64,000 nucleotides of DNA. Source: Cardinium hertigii_C (GTDB lineage: Bacteria; Bacteroidota; Bacteroidia; Cytophagales; Amoebophilaceae). The stretch is from contig NZ_JBOZWW010000058.1 in the NCBI RefSeq assembly GCF_050864855.1, positions 83,205 through 147,204 of the forward strand, in the 5' to 3' direction. Position numbers and translations under genes: made by a program. The notes below the pieces were generated by a model, which did no database searches, was not told where the DNA came from, and saw nothing but the letters and a program-made list of their open reading frames with translations. Of this stretch, positions 18,888-28,326 are shown one piece after another. Position 1 is the stretch's first letter, and each line of letters starts with the position of its first letter.

Positions 18888-19528
18888 GTGTAAATTTGTT
18901 TTGTTATTAACAATAAAATTTTAAGCCAGCCCCACAAGCTAGGTCTTTCTTAATCCTCATTATGCAAGTTGCATTGGGTCAATAATCCATTTGCTATATG
19001 TAAGCTGGGATAAAACAAACAGATCAAAAATGTATGGTATATAGCGCAAGATGCAGCGGCATATATAAAATCGATTAATAATATCGAAAAAACCAAGTTT
19101 CAAACAAGCTAATAAAAGAGATTGTATTAAATCTTCTCAAATAGGCTTAAAAATAAAACAAACTAAGAAAATCAGCTTTTGCCCTATCTTCCTAGAGAGT
19201 GATATCTTTCATTTCAAAAGGCCATGGTTTAATGGTATTAAAAAAAATTACAATCTACAAGTTGTATAAGCTTTTTGTTAAAAGGTTGTTCAACGCTTCA
19301 TAGCTCGGTTTTACAACAAAAAAATTTTAATGCTTTATCTGCTGATAAGCTATTATACTGGGAAAGTAGCACCTCTAATTTTTTCGATCGCATTTAGCAA
19401 AACAGTACACCATATGGCATGGTAACCAACCATATAATTGCAATAAGTAGTCAAAAAGTCTAATCTGTTTAGCCAAATAGAATTTGTTTTTATATCACAG
19501 CTATCCTTCATCCTATTGAATTACTACC
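18888..19528. other. 640-bp region without a supported gene
   Basis: AT-rich DNA upstream of both the secreted repeat protein (minus) and mutL (plus), so promoters should lie here. One open stretch of about 50 codons without a start (about 19243-19398, plus strand; includes LLKGCSTLHSSVLQQ and LLYWESSTSNFFDRI) reads like protein and may be a decayed gene fragment. No tRNA or IS end is seen. Confidence 0.4.
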
Positions 19529-21313
19529 ATGCATACCATTCACCTGCTTTCTGACTTACTAATCAATCAAATAGCAGCTGGAGAAGTAGTGCAACGCCCT
19601 GCTTCTGTAGTCAAAGAACTACTAGATAATGCAATAGATGCAGGCAGCAAAAAGATAAAAATTATTATAAAAGATTCTGGTAAACAACTTATTCAAGTGA
19701 TTGACGATGGCATAGGAATGGATGAAATCGATGCTCGAATGTGTTTTGAAAAACACGCCACATCCAAGATTACCCATACAGATGATTTATCTAAAATCCA
19801 AACCATGGGTTTTAGAGGCGAGGCGATGGCCTCTATTGCAGCGGTAGCACAGGTAGAAATGGAAACCCGTTTACACGAAGCAGCTATTGGCGTTTTCATT
19901 GCGATAGAGGGATCTAAAATCAAAAAACAAGAAGCAATTGCTACACCACCAGGGACTAAAATTAGTGTAAAAAATCTATTTTATAACGTTCCAGCACGAA
20001 GAAACTTCTTAAAATCCAATCCAGTAGAATTCAAACATATTCTAGAAGAAATCCAGCATGCCGCACTTGCTAGAACAGAAATTGGATGGAGGCTCCACCA
20101 CAATGATATAGAAATATATAACCTATCACCAGAAAAATTAAGCCATAGAATAGTACATCTGTTTGGCGAAAGTTATAGAAAACAACTGATCCCCTGTAAA
20201 GAAACTACCAATATGGTGACCATAGAAGGGTACATCGGGAAACCAGAACAAGCAAAAAAAACAAGAGGAGAGCAGTTTTTATTTGTAAACCAGCGCTTTG
20301 TAAAAAGTCCATTTTTAAATCATGCCATTAAACATGCATACGATAGACTGCTACCAACAGATAGTTTCCCCTTTTATGCCATCTATTTAACCATTGCTCC
20401 TCAATTGATTGACATAAATGTACACCCTACTAAAACAGAAATTAAATTTCAAGATGAAAAAGCACTTTATGCGATTTTGCAAGCGGCGATTAAAAAAAGT
20501 TTAGCTACCCATCATGTGGTTGATTCTTTAGATTTTGAACAAGATACCAATTTTTCTTTGCTGCATTTTAGCAATCCTATCCAAGTAAGCTCCCCTCATT
20601 CAACAAAAGAACGAAATTATACACAATTTAAAGTAGATCGTTCTAATAGATCTCTTACATCACCTAAAGATTGGCAAAGTTTATTTCCGGATGACAAAGC
20701 AGAAAGTGAAACCGCTAGCCAAAACGTTGGAACCGTCCATTACGAAGAGGGGACAGGAAAAGCTGTACAACTGTATACCAGCTATATTATTGTTCAACTA
20801 CAATCTGGTGCACTGTTAATTGACCAACAAGCTGCTCATGAACGGGTGCTGTATGATAAGTTTATGGACCACTTTCAAAATAAAAATGGGGCATCGCAAC
20901 AGTTGCTTATGCCAGAATATCTAACTGTAAACGGTGTGGATTATATGGTTCTATTAGAAAATAAAGCTATTTTACGTTCATTGGGCTTTATCATTGACCC
21001 ATTTGGGGAATCTACGATTATTATTCATGGCTGTCCAGCTGAATTAAAACACCACTCACCAAAGCAATTATTGGAAGGCGTAATAGAACAACTTAAATGG
21101 AACAACAACAAGCAAAAATTAGAAACTTCAGAATGTTTTATCAGAGCATTGGCCAAAAAAGCGAGCATACCACATGGTATAAAACTAAATGGCATAGAAA
21201 TAGACGCACTATTGGCACAACTATTTTCATCTACTAATACCATGTATACACCAGATGGAAGAAAAATATGTGCCAAGTTATCAAAAGAAAATTTAGTAAG
21301 TTTCCTTACATAA
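19529..21313 (+). CDS. mutL: DNA mismatch repair protein MutL
   Basis: MutL links mismatch recognition by MutS to strand removal. The 594-residue protein has the GHKL ATPase N-terminus: IAAGEVVQRPASVVKELLDN (about 11-30, with Glu and Asn for Mg-ATP), DDGIGMD, the GFRGEA loop and PPGTKISVKNLFYNVPARR. The transducer domain (VNQRFVKSP, DINVHPTKTEIKF) and a C-terminal dimerisation domain follow. The C-terminal DQQAAHERVLYDKF resembles the endonuclease motif DQHAxxExxxxE, with Gln for His and Asp for the last Glu, so nicking activity is uncertain. Length is normal for Bacteroidota. Confidence 0.97.
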   Translation: MHTIHLLSDLLINQIAAGEVVQRPASVVKELLDNAIDAGSKKIKIIIKDSGKQLIQVIDDGIGMDEIDARMCFEKHATSKITHTDDLSKIQTMGFRGEAMASIAAVAQVEMETRLHEAAIGVFIAIEGSKIKKQEAIATPPGTKISVKNLFYNVPARRNFLKSNPVEFKHILEEIQHAALARTEIGWRLHHNDIEIYNLSPEKLSHRIVHLFGESYRKQLIPCKETTNMVTIEGYIGKPEQAKKTRGEQFLFVNQRFVKSPFLNHAIKHAYDRLLPTDSFPFYAIYLTIAPQLIDINVHPTKTEIKFQDEKALYAILQAAIKKSLATHHVVDSLDFEQDTNFSLLHFSNPIQVSSPHSTKERNYTQFKVDRSNRSLTSPKDWQSLFPDDKAESETASQNVGTVHYEEGTGKAVQLYTSYIIVQLQSGALLIDQQAAHERVLYDKFMDHFQNKNGASQQLLMPEYLTVNGVDYMVLLENKAILRSLGFIIDPFGESTIIIHGCPAELKHHSPKQLLEGVIEQLKWNNNKQKLETSECFIRALAKKASIPHGIKLNGIEIDALLAQLFSSTNTMYTPDGRKICAKLSKENLVSFLT

Positions 21314-21531
21314 CTGCTGCATGCTATCCACCGATGTCAATGGTGTAAACGTAAACCAATCGTATGGTTCTTTTTGTTTATTAAGCAATTAAGCAATAAT
21401 ATTAAGTAACTTATACAAAGCCAGATAGCCTCAAAAATGTGGTACACATTATTGATATCTATACAGTTGGGTAACAAAAGCCCAGGTGGTTGAACAGCTA
21501 CACGGTGTATATCTAAACTACATACGATCCT

Positions 21532-22824
21532 ATGCGTTATAGAAACATTGATCCAAATCTATTCATAAAGAATAGAAAAAAAATGGAAATCTATCTTTAT
21601 CCCAATAGCTTAGTAGTGTTGCATGCCAATGATTTGATGGCCAAAAATACAGATGGAACGATGCCATTTGTACAAAATAGTGATCTTTTTTATCTTTCTG
21701 GCATTGACCAAGAAGAGACTATTCTACTGCTCTATCCAGATGCCATTAAAAAGGAATGGAAAGAAATTTTATTTATCAAAGAAACCAATCCGATACTGTC
21801 TGTTTGGGAAGGAAACAAGTATACTAAAGAAGCAGTAAGCCGTATAAGTGGAATTGTGACGGTGCACTGGTTGAGTGACTTTAAGCCAATTTTTCATACG
21901 TTAATGGGTTTAGCCGATCAGCTATACCTTAATACGAATGAGCATCCAAGGACAAACTTCCCTATAGCCACTCGAGACAGGCGTTTTATTAGCTGGTGCC
22001 AGCACCACTATCCCTTGCATACATATGCACGGCTAGCGCCAATTATGCAAAAACTACGTGGCATAAAAGACGAAATAGAAATTGCCCTTATACAAACGGC
22101 TTGTGACATTACAGCAGCTGGGTTTCTATCTACTATACCAATGGTCCATCCTGGATTAATGGAGTATGAAATAGAAGCATTGCTCTCATATGAATTGCTT
22201 AGGAGAGGTTCAAGGGGATTTGCTTATGCCCCTATTATTGCCAGCGGTACAAATAGTTGCATTTTACACTATACCAACAATGATAAGCCTTGCCCACCAG
22301 GCGAACTGTTATTGATGGATATAGGTGCAGAATATGCAAATTATTCTGCCGATGTAACACGCGTTATACCTATTGATGGAAAATTCACAGCCCGACAACG
22401 ACAAGTATATAATAGTGTACTGCGTATATTGCAAGCTGCAGAAGGGCTATTGCGGCCAGGACTACCTTTCTTAGATTATCATAATGCAATTGGTGGGTGG
22501 GTAGAAGAAGAACTGGTTGCACTCAACCTGATCAAGGCTACCGATATTAAAAACCAGCCTAAAGAGGCTCCAGCTTACAGAAAATATTTCATGCATGGCA
22601 TCTCACATCACCTCGGACTGAGTACACATGACCTAGGCGATACCCATGGTGTCATTTTACCCAATATGGTTTTAACAATAGAGCCAGGTATTTATATTAA
22701 GGAAGAAAAAATAGGCATACGACTAGAAAATAATGTTGTGATTACAACAGATGGCGTACAAAATTTAACACAAAACATTCCTATAGAAGCGGAAGCAATA
22801 GAAGCATTAATGTGTAAAAAATGA
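21532..22824 (+). CDS. pepP: Xaa-Pro aminopeptidase (aminopeptidase P)
   Basis: A pita-bread fold metallopeptidase that releases an N-terminal residue preceding proline. The 430-residue protein has an N-terminal non-catalytic domain (about 1-165) and a catalytic domain. The five dinuclear-metal ligands are visible: Asp in LLMDIGAEYANY and in SADVTRVIPI, His in MHGISHHLGLSTHD, Glu in LTIEPGIY and Glu in IGIRLENNVVIT. Size and layout match PepP rather than methionine aminopeptidase or prolidase. It may recycle amino acids from host peptides. It converges with the ankyrin lipoprotein gene on the other strand. Confidence 0.92.
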   Translation: MRYRNIDPNLFIKNRKKMEIYLYPNSLVVLHANDLMAKNTDGTMPFVQNSDLFYLSGIDQEETILLLYPDAIKKEWKEILFIKETNPILSVWEGNKYTKEAVSRISGIVTVHWLSDFKPIFHTLMGLADQLYLNTNEHPRTNFPIATRDRRFISWCQHHYPLHTYARLAPIMQKLRGIKDEIEIALIQTACDITAAGFLSTIPMVHPGLMEYEIEALLSYELLRRGSRGFAYAPIIASGTNSCILHYTNNDKPCPPGELLLMDIGAEYANYSADVTRVIPIDGKFTARQRQVYNSVLRILQAAEGLLRPGLPFLDYHNAIGGWVEEELVALNLIKATDIKNQPKEAPAYRKYFMHGISHHLGLSTHDLGDTHGVILPNMVLTIEPGIYIKEEKIGIRLENNVVITTDGVQNLTQNIPIEAEAIEALMCKK

Positions 22825-22862
22825 TAAGAAATTATAAAGAAACCATACAAAACAGTGCTAAT

Positions 22863-22934
22863 CTGTTCTGCAAGCTAGCCCATTAGCACCTCCCCTACCC
22901 CAGAAAGCGCAGTTTTGCTTAGCTTACAGAACAG
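22863..22934. terminator. long imperfect hairpin between convergent genes
   Basis: CTGTTCTGCAAGCTAGC (22863-22879) is complementary to GCTTAGCTTACAGAACAG (22917-22934) with one bulge and one mismatch, around a 37-nt loop. A second nested repeat, GTGCTAAT/ATTAGCAC, overlaps its left side. It lies between the 3' ends of pepP and the ankyrin gene and may act as a bidirectional terminator. Confidence 0.4.
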
Positions 22935-22953
22935 ACTGACCTATAAGAACTTT

Positions 22954-24294
22954 TTAGACCTTACGATTTCTTGCTTGGGCTACCTGCCTCTTGATTTTAT
23001 CTGCGTCACTACCATACCGCTGCTTGTTGATAGCGTCCCTTACCATACCGCGCAATTTAGCACCAAGTTGCTTGCTGATTACACAGCTATCCTGAACTTC
23101 ATCAATTTCGCGGACGATAGTAACAAGCTCCTGAATGGTCAGACAGCCAGGTAAGGTTTCCAATAGATACTTAAACATCTGCTTTTCCTGAATAGATACA
23201 GTTGGAATTTGGACTTTACTGTTATGCAATAAGGCCGACCAATCCCTATGTTTAGGTAAATAACTACACTGGAATACAGAAGAACCTTTATTATTGGGTT
23301 TAAACAATGCTGCAATTGCACCGTCTTTACCCGAACGATCTACTATTTGATCCAATAATAATTTAAACGCATTTTTCTTTTTAATACGGGCAGCTAAGTG
23401 TAGCGGTGTCCTGCCCTTATTATCTTCACTGGCCAAAGCTTCTACAGGAAGTTTATTTGCTAGCAACACTAGTATATCCTTAGGCAAATACTTAACTGCC
23501 AAATGGAGGGGGGTCATACCTGTTTGATCTTTTTGATATAGATCTCCGTTAGGAAGCTTATGGATCAAGCGTACGATAGCATCAATCAACTGGCGTCGCA
23601 TACATATATGTAATAGTGGCATACCATTTTCATCTTTGCCACTTAAAACTTCTGCAGGAAATGTATCCACAAGCAACATAAGTAGATCCTTTCCTCCATC
23701 GAGGATCGCCAGATCTAACGGCGTTCTTCCCCTTTTATCTTTAACAGATAAATCCTCTTGAAGCAAACGGGGCACCAACGCCCTTACGCCAGCCGGCCAT
23801 CTATTTATAATAGCCAAATGGAGCGGCGTCATATCTGTTTCCGGATCTGCAGTGGTGGTATCTATATCCTGATGTGCCAATAAAAAATCAAATATTTTTT
23901 CATGCTTACATTTAAGCGCCCACATAAGTGAAGTTAAACCATTTCCCACTGCATTGGGATCTATGTCTTTACCATTCAATAAAGCTTTAACGGATATTAA
24001 GTCACCTTTACTTATAGCATTGCGAAGCGCACTTTGGCCATTTAAATCAGGCACATGGTGGAAAAGTGTATCACGTGTCTTACACTGCAACTGTTTGAAC
24101 CTATCCACGTCTTTATACATATCCAATGGAAAATAGTCAATCGAACGGGGAGCATTAAGATCCGTAAATCCTTGACGCTTACCACTTATACAAGAAGAAA
24201 ACTGTAAAGCAGCTAAAAATGACAACGTTGCAATCCTTTTTGATGAGCAGTTAGACGGTTTGATAAGATCAATTTGTTTTAAATTTTTATTCAT
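22954..24294 (-). CDS. ankyrin-repeat lipoprotein
   Basis: The 446-residue protein has an N-terminal signal (KRIATLSFLAALQFSSC) with a lipobox-like FSSC, so it is probably exported and lipidated. Around seven ankyrin repeats span about residues 88-330, with typical starts such as GLTSLMWALKCKHEKIFDFL, DMTPLHLAIINRWPAGVRAL, GMTPLHLAVKYLPKDILVLL and GRTPLHLAARIKKKNAFKLL. The C-terminal ~115 residues lack repeats; I do not recognise them. Ankyrin proteins of intracellular symbionts are often host-interaction factors, which is inference here. It is monocistronic on the minus strand. Confidence 0.85.
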   Translation of the reverse strand: MNKNLKQIDLIKPSNCSSKRIATLSFLAALQFSSCISGKRQGFTDLNAPRSIDYFPLDMYKDVDRFKQLQCKTRDTLFHHVPDLNGQSALRNAISKGDLISVKALLNGKDIDPNAVGNGLTSLMWALKCKHEKIFDFLLAHQDIDTTTADPETDMTPLHLAIINRWPAGVRALVPRLLQEDLSVKDKRGRTPLDLAILDGGKDLLMLLVDTFPAEVLSGKDENGMPLLHICMRRQLIDAIVRLIHKLPNGDLYQKDQTGMTPLHLAVKYLPKDILVLLANKLPVEALASEDNKGRTPLHLAARIKKKNAFKLLLDQIVDRSGKDGAIAALFKPNNKGSSVFQCSYLPKHRDWSALLHNSKVQIPTVSIQEKQMFKYLLETLPGCLTIQELVTIVREIDEVQDSCVISKQLGAKLRGMVRDAINKQRYGSDADKIKRQVAQARNRKV

Positions 24295-24726
24295 TTTTTT
24301 GTTTTTTTATAAAAATTGCAACCAAGACTAGAAGACTAGCATATTATGCTTGCTTCATTACCAATAAATTCTCTGCTATACTGATTCATAAAATTTGCTT
24401 GCACAAACGAATAGCCATCAACAAATCTGTAATCCATAGAGTAGTAGGTCGAACATACTACTTTTAAATTTAAGCTGTGGACGGCTTGTTGGTTTGAGTA
24501 ATAGATAAACAGGTATATATCAACCTCAGAAAACCCTTTATTACAAACCATTCACTCAAATACAATCAAATATAGCATCACTTACTTAGTAATATTCATT
24601 TAAACGGCCTGCCAACTAAACTTAAGATGGCTTCTGTTATATAATTATAAATAAAAAAATCCAGAATAGCTTGTTACCAATTCAAATTACTTTTTAGTGA
24701 GACCAAACAGCTAGTCTATATGTTCC
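24295..24726. other. 430-bp gap with one doubtful small ORF
   Basis: The gap lies upstream of the ankyrin lipoprotein and downstream of enolase, both on the minus strand. A 71-codon minus-strand ORF (24336-24551) has a protein-like stretch (YYSMDYRFVDGYSFVQANFM) but no recognised family, no clear ribosome site and no neighbour support. It could be a degraded gene fragment. I call no gene. Confidence 0.35.
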
Positions 24727-26034
24727 TTATTTTTTATTTAAAAAGCGAGCAAAAGCATCTCGTCCTGCATAATTTACTTTATTTTTTAAATCAGATTCAA
24801 TACGCAATAAGCGATTGTATTTAGCAACGCGATCTGTACGACAAACTGCACCTGTTTTAATCTGTCCAACCCCTGTCCCAACCACTAGATCAGCAATCGT
24901 AGTATCCTCTGTTTCTCCAGATCGATGGGAAATAATAGCACTATAATGCGCTTTTATGGTCAATGCAATCGTTTGAAAAGTCTCTGTTAAACTTCCTATT
25001 TGATTGTATTTAATCAGGACTGCATTAGCTAAATTTTTCTCTATGCCTTGCTTGACTAGGTCTGGATGGGTCACAAATAGATCATCCCCTACCAATTGCA
25101 CCCGTTCACCCAATTGTTGCGTCAGTTGACCCCAACCGGTATAATCTGTTTCAGCCATACCATCTTCTATACTTATGATAGGATAGCGATCCACTAATTT
25201 TACCAAATAAGCTACCCATTCCGATCTAGTGAACTGCTTATTTTCTATATAATAAAATCCATCTGGTTGATACCATCCAGTACTAGCCACATCTAAACCC
25301 AAATAAATATCTTCACCAGGGGTGTAACCAGCTTGGATAACGGCTTCTAAAATAGATTCAATCGCTTCTGTGGTACTATATAAATTAGGAGCAAAGCCAC
25401 CTTCATCACCCACATTTGTACTTAGCCCTTTTTGCTTCAAAGAATGCTTTAAAACATGAAAAATTTCTACACCTGCACGCAATGCTTCACTAAAAGAAGC
25501 AAATCCTAAAGGCAGAATCATAAACTCTTGTACAGCAAGCGGATTATCTGCATGCAAACCGCCATTTATAATATTCATCATAGGCACTGGCATCCTGTAT
25601 ATTCCATTCGATACTCCACCTATTAAACTAGAAAAATATTGATACAATGGTTGGCAAAAATGCAAAGCAGCCGCTTTAGCAATGGCTAAAGAAACAGCTA
25701 AAATAGCATTAGCACCCAAATGCTGTTTATTGGACGAACCATCAAGGGCTATCATTAAGCTGTCCAAACCAACTTGATCATCAATATTTTTTCCAATTAA
25801 ATTTGTACCAATAATCTTTTGTATATGTTCGACTGCTTGTAACACCCCTTTCCCATGATAACGATTGGCATCTAGATCTCTTAGTTCTAATGCTTCAAGG
25901 GAACCTGTAGAAGCACCAGAGGGTACACTGGCATATCCTATTTCGCCTGATACTAGATGTACTTCAGCTGCTATGGTTGGATGGCCACGGGAATCTAAAA
26001 TTTCATACGCCTTAATGGCACTAATCTTTGACAT
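24727..26034 (-). CDS. eno: enolase
   Basis: Enolase interconverts 2-phosphoglycerate and phosphoenolpyruvate in glycolysis. The 435-residue protein shows the N-terminal AYEILDSRGHPTIAAEV and SGASTGSLEALELRD, the metal/catalytic stretches NVGDEGGFAPNL, SIEDGMAETDYTGW and LVGDDLFVTHP, and the C-terminal signature LIKYNQIGSLTET plus ISHRSGETEDTTIADL. Length is standard. Its retention implies lower glycolysis works in this reduced genome. It appears monocistronic; the next gene upstream on the same strand is over 230 bp away. Confidence 0.98.
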   Translation of the reverse strand: MSKISAIKAYEILDSRGHPTIAAEVHLVSGEIGYASVPSGASTGSLEALELRDLDANRYHGKGVLQAVEHIQKIIGTNLIGKNIDDQVGLDSLMIALDGSSNKQHLGANAILAVSLAIAKAAALHFCQPLYQYFSSLIGGVSNGIYRMPVPMMNIINGGLHADNPLAVQEFMILPLGFASFSEALRAGVEIFHVLKHSLKQKGLSTNVGDEGGFAPNLYSTTEAIESILEAVIQAGYTPGEDIYLGLDVASTGWYQPDGFYYIENKQFTRSEWVAYLVKLVDRYPIISIEDGMAETDYTGWGQLTQQLGERVQLVGDDLFVTHPDLVKQGIEKNLANAVLIKYNQIGSLTETFQTIALTIKAHYSAIISHRSGETEDTTIADLVVGTGVGQIKTGAVCRTDRVAKYNRLLRIESDLKNKVNYAGRDAFARFLNKK

Positions 26035-26266
26035 CTTTATTGCTTTAAATTAAAAAGTTTTGTCGCTTTTAGCTTTTATAAATATTTTTGCATGGATATT
26101 AGAAATCTAAACTTTTGCAGCTAATAAATATAGATCCTAATCTTACAAATCTATATATCAATCATTATGAACAATTTTAATTAAAACCCTTTGTAGAATT
26201 ATAGATACCTGATGGTAAAGCATTTATGATTATCAAAGCTATTCTTTACTACTTACCCTTAATTTT

Positions 26267-26560
26267 TTATAAAAAAACAACATCCTGTAAAAGGGTATGA
26301 GCCATCTCTGCATGAAGTGTAGTAAGGATTTTATCCTTATTAAGGTTTAGCTCATGTCGTAAAGGCGCAGAAGTTATTTTTAAAAATATTTTATTATCAT
26401 GTACATAGAGCTTTTCTGTCCGATTACAAACCACTTTAGGCATGGTTTTATGCCATGCGGCACGTACCATAGCTGTTGTCAATTGTTTCTGAAAAGGAGA
26501 AGTTTCAAGAAACCTATGGACCAATTCCTTAAGACTTTTGGCATGTTGTAAATCATTCAT
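26267..26560 (-). CDS. DUF721 (DciA-like) family protein
   Basis: A 97-residue protein with the DUF721 layout: LKELVHRFLETSPFQKQLTT at the start, then AWHKTMPKVVCNRTEKLYV and DNKIFLKITSAPLRHELNLN, ending in a short helix. The central 'W..v.p..v...T......g.L.v.v.s...r.EL' pattern is the family hallmark. The larger relative DciA loads or supports the DnaB helicase in many bacteria; in Bacteroidota the short DUF721 protein may do the same, which is inference. It lies between enolase and the lytic transglycosylase on the same strand. Confidence 0.75.
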   Translation of the reverse strand: MNDLQHAKSLKELVHRFLETSPFQKQLTTAMVRAAWHKTMPKVVCNRTEKLYVHDNKIFLKITSAPLRHELNLNKDKILTTLHAEMAHTLLQDVVFL

Positions 26561-26666
26561 GATCAGTTGTATTTTACAAACTTATTTCTCAAGATCAGCA
26601 TAAAATTATACAAAATAGCTCTAAAAATAGTTATTGAGCAGCTTGCTACTATATGCCATTTTCGTT

Positions 26667-28046
26667 TCAAGATAGATCTAGATTGTAATATTCCACTGGA
26701 ACCTTAGAAGGCCTAATAAACCGCAACCATAATATGCGTCCTTTTTCTAGAGGTTCTGGCTGTCGCATACGATTTTTTTCCAAAAGAGCAGATTGCTTTA
26801 TACCATAGCGCTGTGCAATAGACCATGTATCTTCTCCAGGTGCTACCACATGATAATGTATCCCCCCTTTACTGCCTTTTGCACTATAATAATATATATG
26901 CCCTGGAATCAGTTGATCTATTTTTTTAATGTCGTTTATAAGAATAAATTTATCTATAGACATCTTTACCAACTGGGCTAAATAAGCAATGGTATCTCCT
27001 TTTTGGGCTACAATGGCTCGTCTTCCGTTGGCTTGAATGAATCTACTAGAGCCATTATTGTTTAAAGGACGCACCTTCGGAAAGATTTTAGCAGACTGTA
27101 GGTATTTTCCATAATCTATACGATGCAATTGACCTTGCTTAGGTGGCCTATTTGAGACTACTTTTTTATCCTTAGGCAATACATTCTTTACTGGCTTGGG
27201 CAACTTTAAAATAGGACGCATGGACGCATGCGTATGTAACAATGGCACCAACAAAGCGCATTTTGTATGATCTGGTACCACAGAGGTCCTAAGCCACTGA
27301 TTGTGTTTAGATAACAATTTCTCTTCTATGTTGAAATGGGCCGCAATGTCTTTTAAGTTTTGACCATGATGGCCTTGATGATAAAGACATAACTTATATG
27401 TAGAATGTTTTTTTTTCCCAGCGATCTTTCCAAATGCAATCTTAGTAGCTAAAACTGAAATAATATACCCATCTGTTTTATCATTCAATCGTACCACCTT
27501 GGCTCCACGGTATTCCTTAGGAAACAGTTTGATCGCCCCTGTCCTACCCCTATTATAGGCCAGTAATGCTCCCAACCAACTATCAAAATATTGGCAATGA
27601 CTCTTTAAAAAACGGGCTGCTGCCTTGGTAGATTCAATCAAGTGCATTCTTTCATCTACAGGATGATCGATCATTAATTTTAAGTCTATAGCAGCTACTT
27701 TATGTATTTGCCAAAAACCTACATCATGGGTATGACTCACTGCATCTCCTACCAGCATACTTTCATGTAAAGCCTGAAACTTAAAATCATCTGGAACATT
27801 TTCTTCCGCCAAAGTCTTTTCTATAAGCGGAAAAAAAAGATGGGTTCTATCTAATATTTCACTAAAAATCTTCTTTGGTCTTGTCAATTGATTGACTTTT
27901 TCTTGTACACGATTACGGACACCATCTGTAAATTTTAAATGTATACCAGCAAATTTTATTGCTTTTGGCACCACAATCGGTTCCAATGCATCAACAGACC
28001 AGCCACTTAATAGTATCAAAGCGACTGCCATAACAAACCAACGCAT
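26667..28046 (-). CDS. MltD-like lytic transglycosylase with LysM domains
   Basis: The 459-residue protein has a signal peptide (about 1-20) and an SLT-type catalytic domain. The catalytic Glu is probably E95 in FQALHESMLVGDAVS, followed by HDVGFWQIHKVAAIDL, which corresponds to the usual GLWQ motif. Three LysM-type cell-wall binding segments follow: YHQGHHGQNLKDIAAHFNIE, AQKGDTIAYLAQLVKMSIDK and VAPGEDTWSIAQRYGIKQSA. This is the MltD architecture (about 450 residues). It cleaves glycan strands in the periplasm to give anhydromuramyl ends. With mltG, mraY and mreB it indicates some murein turnover. Confidence 0.85.
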   Translation of the reverse strand: MRWFVMAVALILLSGWSVDALEPIVVPKAIKFAGIHLKFTDGVRNRVQEKVNQLTRPKKIFSEILDRTHLFFPLIEKTLAEENVPDDFKFQALHESMLVGDAVSHTHDVGFWQIHKVAAIDLKLMIDHPVDERMHLIESTKAAARFLKSHCQYFDSWLGALLAYNRGRTGAIKLFPKEYRGAKVVRLNDKTDGYIISVLATKIAFGKIAGKKKHSTYKLCLYHQGHHGQNLKDIAAHFNIEEKLLSKHNQWLRTSVVPDHTKCALLVPLLHTHASMRPILKLPKPVKNVLPKDKKVVSNRPPKQGQLHRIDYGKYLQSAKIFPKVRPLNNNGSSRFIQANGRRAIVAQKGDTIAYLAQLVKMSIDKFILINDIKKIDQLIPGHIYYYSAKGSKGGIHYHVVAPGEDTWSIAQRYGIKQSALLEKNRMRQPEPLEKGRILWLRFIRPSKVPVEYYNLDLS

Positions 28047-28134
28047 AGATCAAATCATTTTTAAAAGTGGTGCCACAGTGCTAGTACTATAGCGGCAAAA
28101 AAGTAAAAAATAGCTTGGATTTTTAGCTCTTATT

Positions 28135-28191
28135 ATAGTGGACCCAAAAAGAAAGAAACAAAATTAATAAAATTTTTAGTCCACTACTATA
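28135..28191. repeat. short inverted repeat, possible IS footprint
   Basis: TAGTGGAC at 28136-28143 is mirrored by GTCCACTA at 28179-28186. The left side starts TATAGTGGAC followed by AAAAA, like the two orphan IS ends at 30402 and 55441. It may be a tiny remnant of the same element family. Confidence 0.4.
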
Positions 28192-28326
28192 TTATATTTA
28201 AGATTTTACTTAATTTGGCTGCATATAAAGTTCTACTTAAAGAAAATAACCAACGATTAGAAGCGCATAAAAGAACAGATCAATATACTACATACATAGT
28301 ATAGATGTATACAACACAGGCCATAT

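Noticed and set aside
24336..24551. 71-codon minus-strand ORF between enolase and the ankyrin lipoprotein
   Set aside because: Somewhat protein-like but no family, no ribosome site and no neighbour link; kept only as a note in the gap entry.
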